From NCBI RefSeq assembly GCF_900089755.1, contig NZ_FLOC01000010.1, positions 62,001 to 126,000 of the forward strand: a stretch of 64,000 bases of DNA. Reading direction: 5' to 3'. The position numbers and the translations under genes are program-made. This document shows positions 44,501-54,176 of this stretch, one piece after another. How positions within the stretch are numbered: the stretch's first letter is position 1; every line of letters begins with the position of its first letter. This DNA is from Marinomonas aquimarina. Lineage in GTDB: Bacteria; Pseudomonadota; Gammaproteobacteria; Pseudomonadales; Marinomonadaceae. The notes beneath the pieces are model-generated. The model worked only from the letters and a program-made list of their open reading frames with translations, was not told the DNA's origin and searched no databases.

Positions 44501-46005
44501 GTTTCATCCCCTATAGCAAAAATGTCCGACTGCAGATAATAGGTTTGCGCGTATTGCAGCTCGCCTTCGGTGTCACTGAAAAGCGTGAACAGTGGCTCGC
44601 CCTGCTTGACTATATCACCAACGCTCTTATGTAAACGCAAACCAGCCGCGGCGGTATTCGGAGCACCGGCCAATTTTGCTAAGCGCGCGAGCTGGCGGTT
44701 ATCTATGGCTTGTAAAACACCAGTCAAAGAAGCGTTTTCGGTCTTATAAAAGTTGGCTTTGGGTAACGCTTTAAAGCCTCCTTGAGCATCGACAATACGC
44801 TGAAACTGCTTCCATGCTGCGCCGCTATCAAGTATTGCTCTGGCTCTGTCTAGGCTGCGATTGAAGCTCTCTGGATCGGTGAGAAAAAAGAGGTGCGCCG
44901 CTAAAAATAACGCTCGCTCACAAAGGTCTTCTGGTGCCTCAGGCTTCCCTTGTAATACTGATAGCACATCACGGGCTTCTTCTACCGGCCCGATACCACG
45001 TCCTACAGGCTGTGTACCATCGGTAATTAAACAGCGAATCTGAATACCACAAGCAGCCCCCACTTGGGTAAATAGCGAACTCAATCGCTCTGCTTCTTTA
45101 TTGGTACGTACTTTAGCGGTGGGCCCCACAGGGATATCAATCACGGCATGTGTCGAGCCTGCGGCAATTTTTTTCGATAACACCGAGGCGATTAGCTGCC
45201 CTTCACCATCCAGATCCAGTGCCCGTTCAATACGGATCAGCAGATCGTCTGCTGGGCTTAGATTCACCGAGCCACCCCAAGCTAGGCAGCCATGAGTCTG
45301 TGCCACCACCGTTTGAATTTGACCAATTGACAGGTTAACACTGGTCAGTGCTTCCATTGTGTCAGCCGTACCGGCTGGAGAGGTAATGGCTCGAGAAGAC
45401 GTTTTAGGGATGGTTAAACCGGCGGCACTGACGATCGACACCACTAAAGGCGTGGTACGGTTACCTGGCAACCCCCCAATACAATGTTTATCCAATACCA
45501 TATCGGCATGGGACCACTTTAAGCGCTTACCGCAGGACACCATCGCTTGTGTCAGAGCAACGATCTCGTCCACATCCAAACGACTGCCGGCGCAGGCACT
45601 AAGGAAACTGGCTATTTCAATGTCAGAGTAACGGTGGGCGCTGATGTCTTTTATCACCCCATTGATTTCGTCATCACTGAGCTTATGACCAAAGATTTTC
45701 TTACGTACTGCTGCCAGAGAGGTGACGACTGGAGCATGGCTGACGCAAATGGTCGTGCCATCTGTCACCCCAAGACGTCGCATAGCGATTTTAGATAAGC
45801 CTGCATTACCGGGCTCTAGTACAGATTCATCGACCACATTGATGGTCGCAATGACATCAATCTCTTTATAGGACAATATGACTCGACTGCTGGCGGTGAA
45901 TCCTTCAGACAGACAGATATGACAATCACTACGCATATAGACGACTGGCTCTTGATGGGTATCAATGCCAATATCCACAACTTTTAACGTATTAACGAAT
46001 TCCAT
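44497..46005 (-). CDS. Thymidine/AMP phosphorylase family protein
   Basis: 502 residues from the ATG at 46005, which has GGGG five bases upstream; a GTG two codons earlier is also in frame. The N-terminal extension is followed by a nucleoside phosphorylase II domain with LDKHCIGGLPGNRTTPLVVS, SRAITSPAGTADTMEALTSV and a C-terminal domain with RLHKSVGDIVKQGEPLFTL. About 500 residues with an extra N-terminal domain is the length of the archaeal AMP phosphorylase group, longer than the 440 of classical DeoA. It is the first gene of a two-gene operon with the PRPP synthetase-like gene. Whether it uses AMP/CMP or thymidine cannot be settled by eye. Confidence 0.88.
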   Translation of the reverse strand: MEFVNTLKVVDIGIDTHQEPVVYMRSDCHICLSEGFTASSRVILSYKEIDVIATINVVDESVLEPGNAGLSKIAMRRLGVTDGTTICVSHAPVVTSLAAVRKKIFGHKLSDDEINGVIKDISAHRYSDIEIASFLSACAGSRLDVDEIVALTQAMVSCGKRLKWSHADMVLDKHCIGGLPGNRTTPLVVSIVSAAGLTIPKTSSRAITSPAGTADTMEALTSVNLSIGQIQTVVAQTHGCLAWGGSVNLSPADDLLIRIERALDLDGEGQLIASVLSKKIAAGSTHAVIDIPVGPTAKVRTNKEAERLSSLFTQVGAACGIQIRCLITDGTQPVGRGIGPVEEARDVLSVLQGKPEAPEDLCERALFLAAHLFFLTDPESFNRSLDRARAILDSGAAWKQFQRIVDAQGGFKALPKANFYKTENASLTGVLQAIDNRQLARLAKLAGAPNTAAAGLRLHKSVGDIVKQGEPLFTLFSDTEGELQYAQTYYLQSDIFAIGDET

Positions 46006-46190
46006 AGGCACCCCAAATCGAGCACTTTTATTAGGCTGTTCCCTTCGTCATCTAAGTCCAAAGTGAACGCCACAAACCTCTTTAAAGCATTGATTAACAT
46101 TCTAGTTTTTCAAGTTCTAACGGTAATTTTAGGCATTTTTAACGTCTATATTGATCTGATGTCGGGCCTTGTGGTGATGACAAGCTTGTT

Positions 46191-46745
46191 CTACTCGCGA
46201 TACAGCTCAGGATGCATAAAAGGCGCAAGCGCGAGTGTCAAAGCCTGAGTATAGACACTTTGACGATTCTCTAAGTGATTCGTTAGCACGCCAATCGCTC
46301 CGCCTTTTTGACGGATATTGTGCTCATTGAAGATATCATCCATCACATGTGCCAGCTCTTCGCCTTGTTCTAGTCGTGCATAAACCGATGGCGGTAATGG
46401 AAGGTTTGCGCTTCTTCCAAGTGATTCTAGCCCGTGGCAATTACGAATCGCCACGTAGGCAAACGTAACAGGCCCCTCACTAAAATTGTCAACGCCGCCT
46501 TCCATCGCCACATAAAAATCGCAGTGCTGTTCACGGTCTGTCTTGGCACATTGAAGGGTACGGTTTTGCGCGCCTAGCTTAGTATCTGTTTCATTCATCG
46601 GTTGATCGGCTACGCCAGACGGCACGGCAATCGTTTGAACTTCAACCATGTGATTTGGAAAGGCTCTAGAAAAAGCCTTTTCTGCTGCCCCACGTTTGAC
46701 TGGGTTGGTTGATCCGACCAGAATTCGAAGTATCTCCTTCGACAT
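46191..46745 (-). CDS. yjjX: Inosine/xanthosine triphosphatase (YjjX/NTPase)
   Basis: 184 residues from the ATG at 46745 (MSKEILRILVGSTNPVKRGA), with AAGGAAGA about eight bases upstream. The upstream frame runs into the aroC terminator and is not part of it. Conserved segments are STNPVKRGAAEKAF, VPSGVADQPMNETDT, YVAMEGGVDNF and RQKGGAIGVLTNH. It hydrolyses ITP/XTP to prevent incorporation of deaminated purines. It is preceded on the same strand by aroC and a terminator. Confidence 0.93.
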   Translation of the reverse strand: MSKEILRILVGSTNPVKRGAAEKAFSRAFPNHMVEVQTIAVPSGVADQPMNETDTKLGAQNRTLQCAKTDREQHCDFYVAMEGGVDNFSEGPVTFAYVAIRNCHGLESLGRSANLPLPPSVYARLEQGEELAHVMDDIFNEHNIRQKGGAIGVLTNHLENRQSVYTQALTLALAPFMHPELYRE

Positions 46746-46779
46746 AGTAATTCTTCCTTTTCTCAGCTTTAAATAACAA

Positions 46780-46803
46780 AAAAGGCCGCTAAAGCGACCT
46801 TTT
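46780..46803 (-). terminator. Intrinsic terminator after aroC
   Basis: Stem AAAAGG-C-CGCT with AGCG-A-CCTTTT (one mismatch), about 25 bases past the aroC stop, and a T run when read on the minus strand. Confidence 0.85.
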
Positions 46804-46826
46804 GTAGAGATTGATGGAAAACTCAA

Positions 46827-47927
46827 CTAGTCTGCTTGCGCTTTGATAATCGGAGTTTCACACTGAACGTCGGCGTTTTGGCCGCGATGACGTAACAGAT
46901 GATCAATCAATGTCAAAGCCAACATGGCTTCTGCAATCGGCGTGGCACGAATACCGACACACGGGTCATGGCGACCTTTGGTAATCACATCAATGGAGTT
47001 GCCTTGACGATCAATACTCTTACCAGGCACCGTAATACTAGACGTTGGCTTGAGAGCCATGTGAACTACGATGTCTTGACCAGATGACATGCCACCAACG
47101 ACACCACCTGAATGATTACTTAAGTAGCCTTCTGGTGTCATTTCATCACGGTGTTCACTGCCTTTTTGCTCAATCACATCAAAGCCGTCACCCACTTCTA
47201 CACCTTTCACAGCGTTGATGCCCATCATAGCTTTGGCAATGTCCGCATCCAAACGATCGAATACTGGCTCACCTAGACCTGGCATCACGTTTTTCGCAAT
47301 TACTGTGATCTTAGCACCGACCGAATCTCCTTCGCGACGAAGGTTGGTCATGTATTCTTCTAGTGCAGGAATAGCGTCCGGATCAGGGCTAAAGAAAGCA
47401 TTGTCGTACACTTGGCTCAAGTCTTTCGCTTCTAGCTTGATTGGACCAAGTTGTGACAAAAAGCCTTGAATTTCGATGCCGTAACGCTGTTTTAGCCATT
47501 TTTTTGCAATCGCACCGGCTGCCACACGCATTGCCGTTTCACGGGCAGAAGAACGACCGCCACCACGGTAATCGCGGAAGCCAAATTTCTGATCGTAAAC
47601 ATAGTCTGCGTGCGCTGGACGGAACGTATCTTTGATATTGCCGTAATCTTTTGAACGCTGATCCGTGTTACGAATCAATAAACCAATCGGTGTACCGGTC
47701 GTTTTACCTTCAAACACACCCGAAAGAATTTCCACTTCGTCCGGTTCACGACGTTGTGTTGTGTGCTTAGATGTACCAGGTTTACGCAGGTCAAGATCGC
47801 GTTGAATGTCCGCTTCGGTTAGCTCCAGACCTGGAGGGCAACCATCAACAATAGCGCCTAACGCTAAACCGTGACTTTCACCAAAAGTGGTGACTGTGAA
47901 TAAAGTACCAAATGTATTGCCAGCCAT
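46827..47927 (-). CDS. aroC: Chorismate synthase
   Basis: 366 residues, typical of AroC. Signatures are [93 protein letters not shown] and [18 protein letters not shown]. It makes chorismate from EPSP using reduced FMN. It is 9 bp downstream of prmB, so prmB-aroC is probably an operon closed by the terminator at 46780. aroA of the same pathway lies far away at 20 kb. Confidence 0.97.
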   Translation of the reverse strand: MAGNTFGTLFTVTTFGESHGLALGAIVDGCPPGLELTEADIQRDLDLRKPGTSKHTTQRREPDEVEILSGVFEGKTTGTPIGLLIRNTDQRSKDYGNIKDTFRPAHADYVYDQKFGFRDYRGGGRSSARETAMRVAAGAIAKKWLKQRYGIEIQGFLSQLGPIKLEAKDLSQVYDNAFFSPDPDAIPALEEYMTNLRREGDSVGAKITVIAKNVMPGLGEPVFDRLDADIAKAMMGINAVKGVEVGDGFDVIEQKGSEHRDEMTPEGYLSNHSGGVVGGMSSGQDIVVHMALKPTSSITVPGKSIDRQGNSIDVITKGRHDPCVGIRATPIAEAMLALTLIDHLLRHRGQNADVQCETPIIKAQAD

Positions 47928-47936
47928 CGTTCTAGA

Positions 47937-48845
47937 TTACTCTTGTTGTAATGTCTTCAGTTCGTCTTTGCTCAGCACAAAGACGCCATTGCCGCCATTT
48001 TCTAGCTCAACCCACATAAATGGCGTATCAGGGTAAGCCTCTTGAAGAGCGACTTCAGAGTTACCTACTTCATAGACCACAATACCGTTATCGTGTAGGT
48101 AATTCGCTGCTTGTGCAAGAAATGCGCGGGTAAAATCCAAACCGTCCGTACCAGAGGTTAACGCCAACTGGGGCTCATTATGAAACTCTTCTGGCGCGGT
48201 GTGGTAGTCATCTGCATCCACATACGGTGGGTTACAAATGATCAAATCGTATTGTTTGCCTTCTAGGCCTTGGAACATATCAGAGTGAATCGCCGTCACA
48301 CGGTCTTCCACTTCATGCATCGCAATGTTCTGCTCAGCAACGTCTAGTGCGGCGTCACTGATGTCAGTGATATCCACGCTTGCATCTTCAAAAGTCAGCG
48401 CAGCGGCAATGCCCAAACAGCCACTGCCAGTGCACATGTCCAGAATACTTAGCGGGTATTGCTGTAACCATGGCTGAAACTCGTTTTCGATCAACGCCAT
48501 AATCGGTGAACGCGGAATCAAGGTATCTTTGGTCACCTTAAACGGTAACCCCATAAACCATGCTTCGCCCAATAAATAGGGTAACGGTTCACGCTTATTA
48601 ATGCGCAAATCAACAAACTTCAGAATGCGTTTCTTTTCATTGGTGGTTAAGCGACTGTCTAAGTATTCCTTGGGAAAATCCACTGGTAGTGACAAGGCAC
48701 CTAATACGAGTTGCACGGCCTCATCCCAAGCATTGTCAGTGCCGTGGCCATAAAAGATATCGGAATTGCGAAAACGCGAATAGGTCCAACGGATGAAGTC
48801 TTGGATCGTTTGCAAGTCGCGTACTGCTGATTGGTGTCGGCTCAT
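47937..48845 (-). CDS. prmB: Ribosomal protein L3 glutamine methyltransferase
   Basis: 302 residues. The N-terminal helical domain (DLQTIQDFIRWTYSRF, FYGHGTDNAWDEAVQLV) is followed by a methyltransferase with LDMCTGSGCLGIAAAL and the amide-methylation motif NPPY in IICNPPYVDADD. It modifies the glutamine of L3. The order prmB-aroC is common in gammaproteobacteria and supports PrmB over PrmC. Confidence 0.95.
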   Translation of the reverse strand: MSRHQSAVRDLQTIQDFIRWTYSRFRNSDIFYGHGTDNAWDEAVQLVLGALSLPVDFPKEYLDSRLTTNEKKRILKFVDLRINKREPLPYLLGEAWFMGLPFKVTKDTLIPRSPIMALIENEFQPWLQQYPLSILDMCTGSGCLGIAAALTFEDASVDITDISDAALDVAEQNIAMHEVEDRVTAIHSDMFQGLEGKQYDLIICNPPYVDADDYHTAPEEFHNEPQLALTSGTDGLDFTRAFLAQAANYLHDNGIVVYEVGNSEVALQEAYPDTPFMWVELENGGNGVFVLSKDELKTLQQE

Positions 48846-48899
48846 GAAACTCTATCTTAATACAAAGGGGCTCATTATAACGGCAAAGGGAGTCAGACT

Positions 48900-49649
48900 C
48901 TACGCATCCGATTTACTCGGTTTTAAAGTTTTCGCCAAATCCTGTAAATCATGCAGTGCTTTGTCTAATAAGTGTTCATATTGACTGTTATTTTGCTTTT
49001 GCAGCAGTTCAATTTGCTGCTGGGCCCCCATTAGGGCGTCATTGAGCATCTGAATGGTCTGGTCCTGCTTGGCCAAATCGACTTGGGCTTGGCTCAATTT
49101 AGTATCCGCTTCGTGCAATTTAGCAGAGGCTTCTGCCTGCTCTTTTTCTAACACTCGATTTCTCGCCAGAGCGTGATCTAAACGCTCCGCCAGCTGATCT
49201 TTTTGTGTCTGCAGCTGTTGCTCATTGGCTTGGCTCAATTGTAAGGCGTCAAGGGTCTGCTCAAGTTGTGCTTCCGATGCGATCAAGGCTTGAGAGAGTG
49301 AATCCCCTCGCCCTTCCAGCGCTTCTTTGCGCAATGACATTTGCTGTTCGTAAGCATGTACTTTTTCATCTAACAGAACCGACAGCGATTGCACCACATC
49401 ACGTTCAAAGCGCTTAAAGCTGGGTGTGAGTTGCTCACCAATGTCTTTAACTTCACTTTCCTGGTACTCACGGTAGGCTTCTTCCCAATCGTTGATCCCA
49501 TTAAGCAGCGTCGTATTCGAACAGCCTCGGCCATCGAGTTCTTTGAAGTATTGACTGAGACGCGGAATATTGGGGAAGGTATTGCCTTCAATCAACTTCC
49601 AACATGCTTCAATAATTTCTTCTTTCGCAATATTCGCCTTACGAGCCAT
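48900..49649 (-). CDS. KfrA-type N-terminal DNA-binding coiled-coil protein
   Basis: 249 residues. Residues 1-110 match the plasmid-replication/KfrA N-terminal DNA-binding domain (KEEIIEACWKLIEGNTFPNI, NTTLLNGINDWEEAYREY). Residues about 120-225 form a long coiled coil rich in Gln, Leu and Glu (QLEQTLDALQLSQANEQQLQ and onward). KfrA proteins bind DNA and multimerise through such coils to aid plasmid partition; chromosomal copies are less studied. It sits alone on the minus strand between prmB and the patatin gene. Confidence 0.82.
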   Translation of the reverse strand: MARKANIAKEEIIEACWKLIEGNTFPNIPRLSQYFKELDGRGCSNTTLLNGINDWEEAYREYQESEVKDIGEQLTPSFKRFERDVVQSLSVLLDEKVHAYEQQMSLRKEALEGRGDSLSQALIASEAQLEQTLDALQLSQANEQQLQTQKDQLAERLDHALARNRVLEKEQAEASAKLHEADTKLSQAQVDLAKQDQTIQMLNDALMGAQQQIELLQKQNNSQYEHLLDKALHDLQDLAKTLKPSKSDA

Positions 49650-49724
49650 ACAACCTAGACCTTATAAAAAAACAAATAGAAATATGGGTATTTATTTTAC
49701 GGTATTTACCTTTAAAAACCTAGG

Positions 49725-50660
49725 TTAGAGGCCACTTGGGAAAGAATAATGCTGACGCTCTTTGTTATTAAACTGCCCCAAAGCTTGCGTGGTTATCTCA
49801 TAACCTAAATCGATCAACTCTTTGGATCGCCAGAATTCATAGAAGCTGCAAGCATCCTTGGGAATGGAAATCAGCAAATCCGGTGGATAGCCGGCCACCT
49901 TATATTGCGTTAGCGATTCTTGCATGGCCTCAAACATCATGTTGATGGTTTGAATGCGCCCCCAACTTTGCGTGTTGTAGCGCGTTTCCGGCTCAACGTC
50001 TTCTTCCGCCTCTGCCTTGACGCGACCGAAGAAATCTTTAACGCCTTGCCACCACTCAGAAGACTCTTTTTCAGGCTCAATAAAAGTCGCTTGCTCCGGC
50101 TGCTGCGCTGGGCCATTGAGATCCACGGCAATAATGTAATCGGCACCGGCTGAAATGGTGGGGATGATCGGCAAAGGATTAAGCACGCCACCATCCACGT
50201 AGACACGCTGACCTACTTGCACGGGGTTCACGATCGAGGGCACCGCCGATGAGGCACGCATTGCAGGCAATAGTAGTCCCTTCTGAAACCAAAACTCTTT
50301 CTGGCTTAAAATATCGACACCAATTGCAGTAAAAGGCAATTTTAAATCTTCGATTCGCACCTCGTCACCAATCAACTGCTCAATAAATTGGAAGTAACGA
50401 TCACCGCGAATATAGCCTCCCATCAAAACCGCCATATCAAGCAGCTTTAAGACATTTAAACGATCTAACTGCTCGGCCCATTTTTGATACTGCGGCAACT
50501 TACCACATAGGTAAACACCGCCAATGATGGCACCAATGGAGCAGCCTGATATGGACACTACTTTGTAGCCTTGCTCTTCGATGGCATTGATAACACCGAT
50601 ATGAGCATGACCGCGGGCGGCCCCACTCCCCAAAACTAATGAGACGGTTTTCTGTGACAT
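49725..50660 (-). CDS. Patatin-like phospholipase (RssA family)
   Basis: 311 residues. The oxyanion loop is GSGAARGHAHIGV, the nucleophile elbow SISGCSIGAIIGG gives Ser41, and the catalytic Asp lies in YVDGGVLNPLPI. The C-terminal part (about 195-300) is longer than in E. coli RssA. No signal peptide is seen, so it is cytoplasmic or membrane-associated. Substrate is probably a lipid acyl ester. The next gene (DUF4892) is 16 bp upstream, so the two are likely cotranscribed. Confidence 0.9.
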   Translation of the reverse strand: MSQKTVSLVLGSGAARGHAHIGVINAIEEQGYKVVSISGCSIGAIIGGVYLCGKLPQYQKWAEQLDRLNVLKLLDMAVLMGGYIRGDRYFQFIEQLIGDEVRIEDLKLPFTAIGVDILSQKEFWFQKGLLLPAMRASSAVPSIVNPVQVGQRVYVDGGVLNPLPIIPTISAGADYIIAVDLNGPAQQPEQATFIEPEKESSEWWQGVKDFFGRVKAEAEEDVEPETRYNTQSWGRIQTINMMFEAMQESLTQYKVAGYPPDLLISIPKDACSFYEFWRSKELIDLGYEITTQALGQFNNKERQHYSFPSGL

Positions 50661-50675
50661 GGCTGTACGCTTTAA

Positions 50676-51476
50676 TTAATTGGAATTGCGTACAAAAATA
50701 ACACGATGGGCACCGTAGTTGGTATTCCCCATATTGGCTAAATTGATAAATCGAATGAGCGTGCGCTCATCAGGGTTTAAGCCCAATCGAATCTCTTCAA
50801 TATAAGCGTCACCCACATCAATAGCACTGCGCTCGTCGGCAGCACTGGTAACAAACGCCACCAAGCCCTCGTAGCTGTCTAAGGTGTTTAAGAAGCGACG
50901 AATTCTCGGCACATCGGTGGCACTTAATTGGGCCAGTACATCAATGTCTACATCACTGCCTTGTGGAATGATTTCATCCACTCGAACCATCACATCCCCA
51001 GCACCGCGGCGATTCAGATACACCACCCAGTAGTGCATACGGGAATCCTTAACCACCCAAAGGGACTGACTGGCATCAGGACCATAGAGCAAATAGTCGC
51101 GAAAGAAGTTGTTGGCCCAAGCATTGGAGCTACCGCAGGCACGGCTCTCACAATAGTACAGCAGATCACCACCTTCTATATCCTCGATGGCTTGAGCATA
51201 AAAGCGCTCTACCGCAGACATAGGAACATTACGACCGATTTTGTACAAAGTCTGAATCGCAGAACCCTCGACGGTTTCCACTTTTTCTGGCTCCCAACCT
51301 CTACCGGAGCGATAGATTTTAGCCAAAGGTATTTCGATATAGCTGTTTTCCAGTGGCGTGCTTTTGACAATCTCAGCTCCACGGTAAACAGGTAATCCGT
51401 CATCGACCGCCATTAGAGACTGGCTAGCACTCAACACAAGTAAGGATGACAGGGCCGCCCCAACGATTCGAAACAT
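50676..51476 (-). CDS. DUF4892 exported protein
   Basis: 266 residues with a signal peptide (FRIVGAALSSLLVLSASQS, cut near LMA). The body contains LYYCESRACGSSNAWANNFF with two nearby cysteines, and VVYLNRRGAGDVMVRVDEI, matching the DUF4892 pattern. In Pseudomonas relatives such proteins are annotated only by that domain. Function unknown. It precedes the patatin gene closely, and an alpha/beta hydrolase gene lies 26 bp upstream of it. Confidence 0.85.
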   Translation of the reverse strand: MFRIVGAALSSLLVLSASQSLMAVDDGLPVYRGAEIVKSTPLENSYIEIPLAKIYRSGRGWEPEKVETVEGSAIQTLYKIGRNVPMSAVERFYAQAIEDIEGGDLLYYCESRACGSSNAWANNFFRDYLLYGPDASQSLWVVKDSRMHYWVVYLNRRGAGDVMVRVDEIIPQGSDVDIDVLAQLSATDVPRIRRFLNTLDSYEGLVAFVTSAADERSAIDVGDAYIEEIRLGLNPDERTLIRFINLANMGNTNYGAHRVIFVRNSN

Positions 51477-51501
51477 AACCTCTACTCCTTAGACCAAATG
51501 T

Positions 51502-52362
51502 CTAGTTCTGATCGATAAAACGATGTATTTCCTCTGCTATATACGCGGCAGTATCGGGTTCTAGATGAAAATGATGATTTCCACTGAGTCTTTTTAGCTT
51601 AATCCAAGGAAATGTTTTTGCGCGCTTTTCGATCAATTTTTGTTGTTGTGAAAAGATTCCTTGGTTGGCTACCAAGGCTAAAGTTGGGCATTTAATCGAT
51701 TGAATAAAGGCCTCAACAGACGCCTCATCCATACGAAAAGGGGATGGAAATGACAACTTATAATCGGCACGCCAGACCCATTCGCCATTAATAACGGTCG
51801 ACCCTCTCTCCACCAGCGGCTTGGCTGCCGCATAGGATAGTTCAGTGAAACCATGCATACGCGCATGAATCAAATCTTCTTGAGACGGGTAACGAGAGAA
51901 GCGCCCACTGCGCTTTTTCAACATTTTCTGCATCGCACGCTGCATGGTCGTTACACGCTGATCCGCAGTCGCCGTCGCTGGCCCCATGCTATCTAGGACA
52001 ATTAAGCCACGAACTTTATCTGGTGCCAAAGCAGCTACAAGCATGGCAACCGCTCCCCCCATACTATGGCCAATCAGCCAACTGGGTTGCGGCGCTGCTT
52101 TGAGAACACTGATGACATCCAGTGCGTAATCCCATAGATGATAAAAGCAACCATCGGGACGATGCTCGGACAAGCCATGTCCAGATAAGTCTAAAGCGGT
52201 TAAATGATAGTTAGGAAGGTATGGTGCGAGATGTGAGAAGGAAGCAGCGTTATCCAACCAACCGTGTAGCATTAGCGCAGGCAATGCATCGGGGTCGCTT
52301 GATAGCCACTGCTTAGCGGCGAGTTTGGTATGGCCAAGATTGAATGCCGTTTCATTGGACAT
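51502..52362 (-). CDS. Alpha/beta hydrolase
   Basis: 286 residues. HGWLDNAASF holds the oxyanion region, LDLSGHGLSEH follows, Ser100 sits in IGHSMGGAVAML, and the late His is in SGNHHFHLE. This is a full Ser-Asp-His hydrolase fold. The cap region (RYPSQEDLIHARMHGFTELS) is typical of esterase-type enzymes. Substrate unknown. It is 18 bp downstream of sixA on the same strand. Confidence 0.88.
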   Translation of the reverse strand: MSNETAFNLGHTKLAAKQWLSSDPDALPALMLHGWLDNAASFSHLAPYLPNYHLTALDLSGHGLSEHRPDGCFYHLWDYALDVISVLKAAPQPSWLIGHSMGGAVAMLVAALAPDKVRGLIVLDSMGPATATADQRVTTMQRAMQKMLKKRSGRFSRYPSQEDLIHARMHGFTELSYAAAKPLVERGSTVINGEWVWRADYKLSFPSPFRMDEASVEAFIQSIKCPTLALVANQGIFSQQQKLIEKRAKTFPWIKLKRLSGNHHFHLEPDTAAYIAEEIHRFIDQN

Positions 52363-52380
52363 ATAAATTAGACGCTTCTA

Positions 52381-52866
52381 TCAGTGTTTAGGAGAAATTG
52401 CCCACCTAAATTGACAGCATGCGGTCGCAAAAAGTTCCCCTTCAAGCGCTGCAATGGTGGCAGTTTGCATCTGAAATGCCGCTGGCAAGAGTTCGTCAGC
52501 AAGCATATCCACTAATTGGTAAGCAAATGGCTGATGTGTGACGAGCAGAACCGAGTCGTAGGGCAAATCGTGTAGCCATAATGCCACGTCCAATTCTTTA
52601 CCGCTTGGGGTGATGCTATCTAAGGTCTGTGGCGAGGTTTGCGTCCCCAGCACCTTGATAAACTCGCTAGCAGTTTGTTGAGCCCGTAAATACGGGCTCA
52701 CAAAAATGGCATCAAAGCCCTCATCGCGAGCAGCGAACTGCTCGGCAGTGCTACGAACTTCGTCATAGCCCTGCTCGGTCAATGCACGCTGAGCATCTTG
52801 ATCGTAACCAAACGGCTCAGCGTTGCCATGGCGCAAAATGTATAAGCGCTTAGTCTTCACGACCAT
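52381..52866 (-). CDS. sixA: Phosphohistidine phosphatase SixA
   Basis: 161 residues, a short histidine phosphatase with RLYILRHGNAEP (Arg-His-Gly), the second Arg in YLRAQQTASEF, and LLVTHQPFAYQLV with the second catalytic His. SixA removes phosphate from phosphorelay His residues, shown for ArcB and for NPr of the nitrogen PTS in E. coli. It overlaps the DUF4389 gene by 17 bp and probably shares its transcript. Confidence 0.92.
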   Translation of the reverse strand: MVVKTKRLYILRHGNAEPFGYDQDAQRALTEQGYDEVRSTAEQFAARDEGFDAIFVSPYLRAQQTASEFIKVLGTQTSPQTLDSITPSGKELDVALWLHDLPYDSVLLVTHQPFAYQLVDMLADELLPAAFQMQTATIAALEGELFATACCQFRWAISPKH

Positions 52867-53131
52867 TTTTTTCTGGCCAAGACTGGAATGGGAATGGTTT
52901 TTCTTCTTTCGAGAAAGCCAAGAAAGAAATGATTTGCTTAATAAAAGTACCTGTTGAAGATACCCATTGATCTAATGTCGAGATCTCAGTTTTGCAAGCA
53001 AAACGAACCAATGTGGTGATGATGACTAGGAAGCCAAACACTGTCAAAGCAATGTTTAACACGCCCCAGTAGACCAGCATGAACAACATTCTGATCCAAA
53101 ATTCTTGATTAGCGTAACCAGGTTTACTCAT
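52850..53131 (-). CDS. DUF4389 membrane protein
   Basis: 93 residues with two closely spaced hydrophobic segments (RMLFMLVYWGVLNIALTV and FGFLVIITTLVRFA) and a C-terminal charged tail, matching the DUF4389 layout. It overlaps gpsA by 8 bases at its start and sixA by 17 bases at its end, so it is tightly coupled. Role unknown; inner-membrane location expected. Confidence 0.85.
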   Translation of the reverse strand: MSKPGYANQEFWIRMLFMLVYWGVLNIALTVFGFLVIITTLVRFACKTEISTLDQWVSSTGTFIKQIISFLAFSKEEKPFPFQSWPEKNGRED

Positions 53132-54155
53132 TTATATTTACTCCAGCAGTCGCGAATTCAACATCCCATTTTTGCTCGCCAGTCATCATACTGCCGATCA
53201 GGGAATCCAAACTCGCATTGTCAAAAATCAGTTTGTACAAACCTGACGCAAGTGGCATATACAGACCATGTTTATCGGCCTCTTCTACAACCATACGCAA
53301 GGTATTCACACCCTCCGCCACTTCGCCAATGGCACCAATTGCTTTTTCCAGCTCTTCACCAGAACCCAAAGCAAAGCCTACGCGATAGTTGCGACTCAAA
53401 GGTGAGGTACAGGTTGCGATCAAATCTCCCATGCCTGCCAACCCCAAAAATGTCATGGGATTGGCCCCAAAATGCACCGCGAAGCGACTCATTTCCGCCA
53501 AGCTTCGGGTCATAATCATGGCCATGGTATTTTCGCCAACCTTCATAGCCTTCGCCAAACCACAGACAATGGCATATATATTCTTCAATGCCCCGGCCAA
53601 TTCAACGCCAGTACTGTCGCGATTTTCATAAACTCTAAAGGTACGAGATTTCAACAACTCGATCACCGTCGCCCGTAACGCGTCATCGTTACTAGCGATC
53701 ACTGAGCCGGTTAATTGCCCAGCAGCAATTTCTTTTGCTAGGTTTGGACCACTGAGGACCCCAATTCGTTCCGTAACACCGTTTCGGCGCAGGATATCGC
53801 TCATTAGTTCAAAGCGATTTGGGTTAAAGCCCTTAGTAGTACTGATCAGGATTTTATCTGCTGTCAGCAATGGCTTAATACGCTCCACTACTTGCTCGAA
53901 GGATTTCGATGGGATCGATACAAAAATAGTATCGCTGGCCCGAATCGCTTCTTCCAAGTTGCTGGTCGCTAAAAGCTCACGATGCAATGGTGCATTTGGC
54001 AGGTAACGGCTATTCAAGCCGGTAAGATTGATTTCTTCGACCTGATCTTCATTTCGCATCCATTGACTTACCTGATGGCCATTGTTCGCCATAATATTCG
54101 CCAATGCGGTGCCAAAACTACCACCACCTAATACACAAACCGATTGCTTATCCAT
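53124..54155 (-). CDS. gpsA: Glycerol-3-phosphate dehydrogenase [NAD(P)+]
   Basis: 343 residues. The dinucleotide site is VLGGGSFGTALANIMANNG, then ISTTKGFNP, VLSGPNLAKEIAAG and the catalytic Lys in GALKNIYAIVCGLAK. GLAGMGDLIATCTSPLSRN is the family signature. It reduces dihydroxyacetone phosphate to sn-glycerol 3-phosphate for phospholipid synthesis. gpsA, DUF4389 and sixA overlap in order, an operon seen in other gammaproteobacteria. Confidence 0.96.
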   Translation of the reverse strand: MDKQSVCVLGGGSFGTALANIMANNGHQVSQWMRNEDQVEEINLTGLNSRYLPNAPLHRELLATSNLEEAIRASDTIFVSIPSKSFEQVVERIKPLLTADKILISTTKGFNPNRFELMSDILRRNGVTERIGVLSGPNLAKEIAAGQLTGSVIASNDDALRATVIELLKSRTFRVYENRDSTGVELAGALKNIYAIVCGLAKAMKVGENTMAMIMTRSLAEMSRFAVHFGANPMTFLGLAGMGDLIATCTSPLSRNYRVGFALGSGEELEKAIGAIGEVAEGVNTLRMVVEEADKHGLYMPLASGLYKLIFDNASLDSLIGSMMTGEQKWDVEFATAGVNINE

Positions 54156-54176
54156 AGTTTCTTCAATGCCTTATCG

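Noticed and set aside
46063..46248. 61-residue plus-strand hydrophobic frame
   Set aside because: It lies in the upstream region of the phosphorylase gene and runs into the yjjX gene on the other strand. It has no ribosome binding site and no recognisable family.
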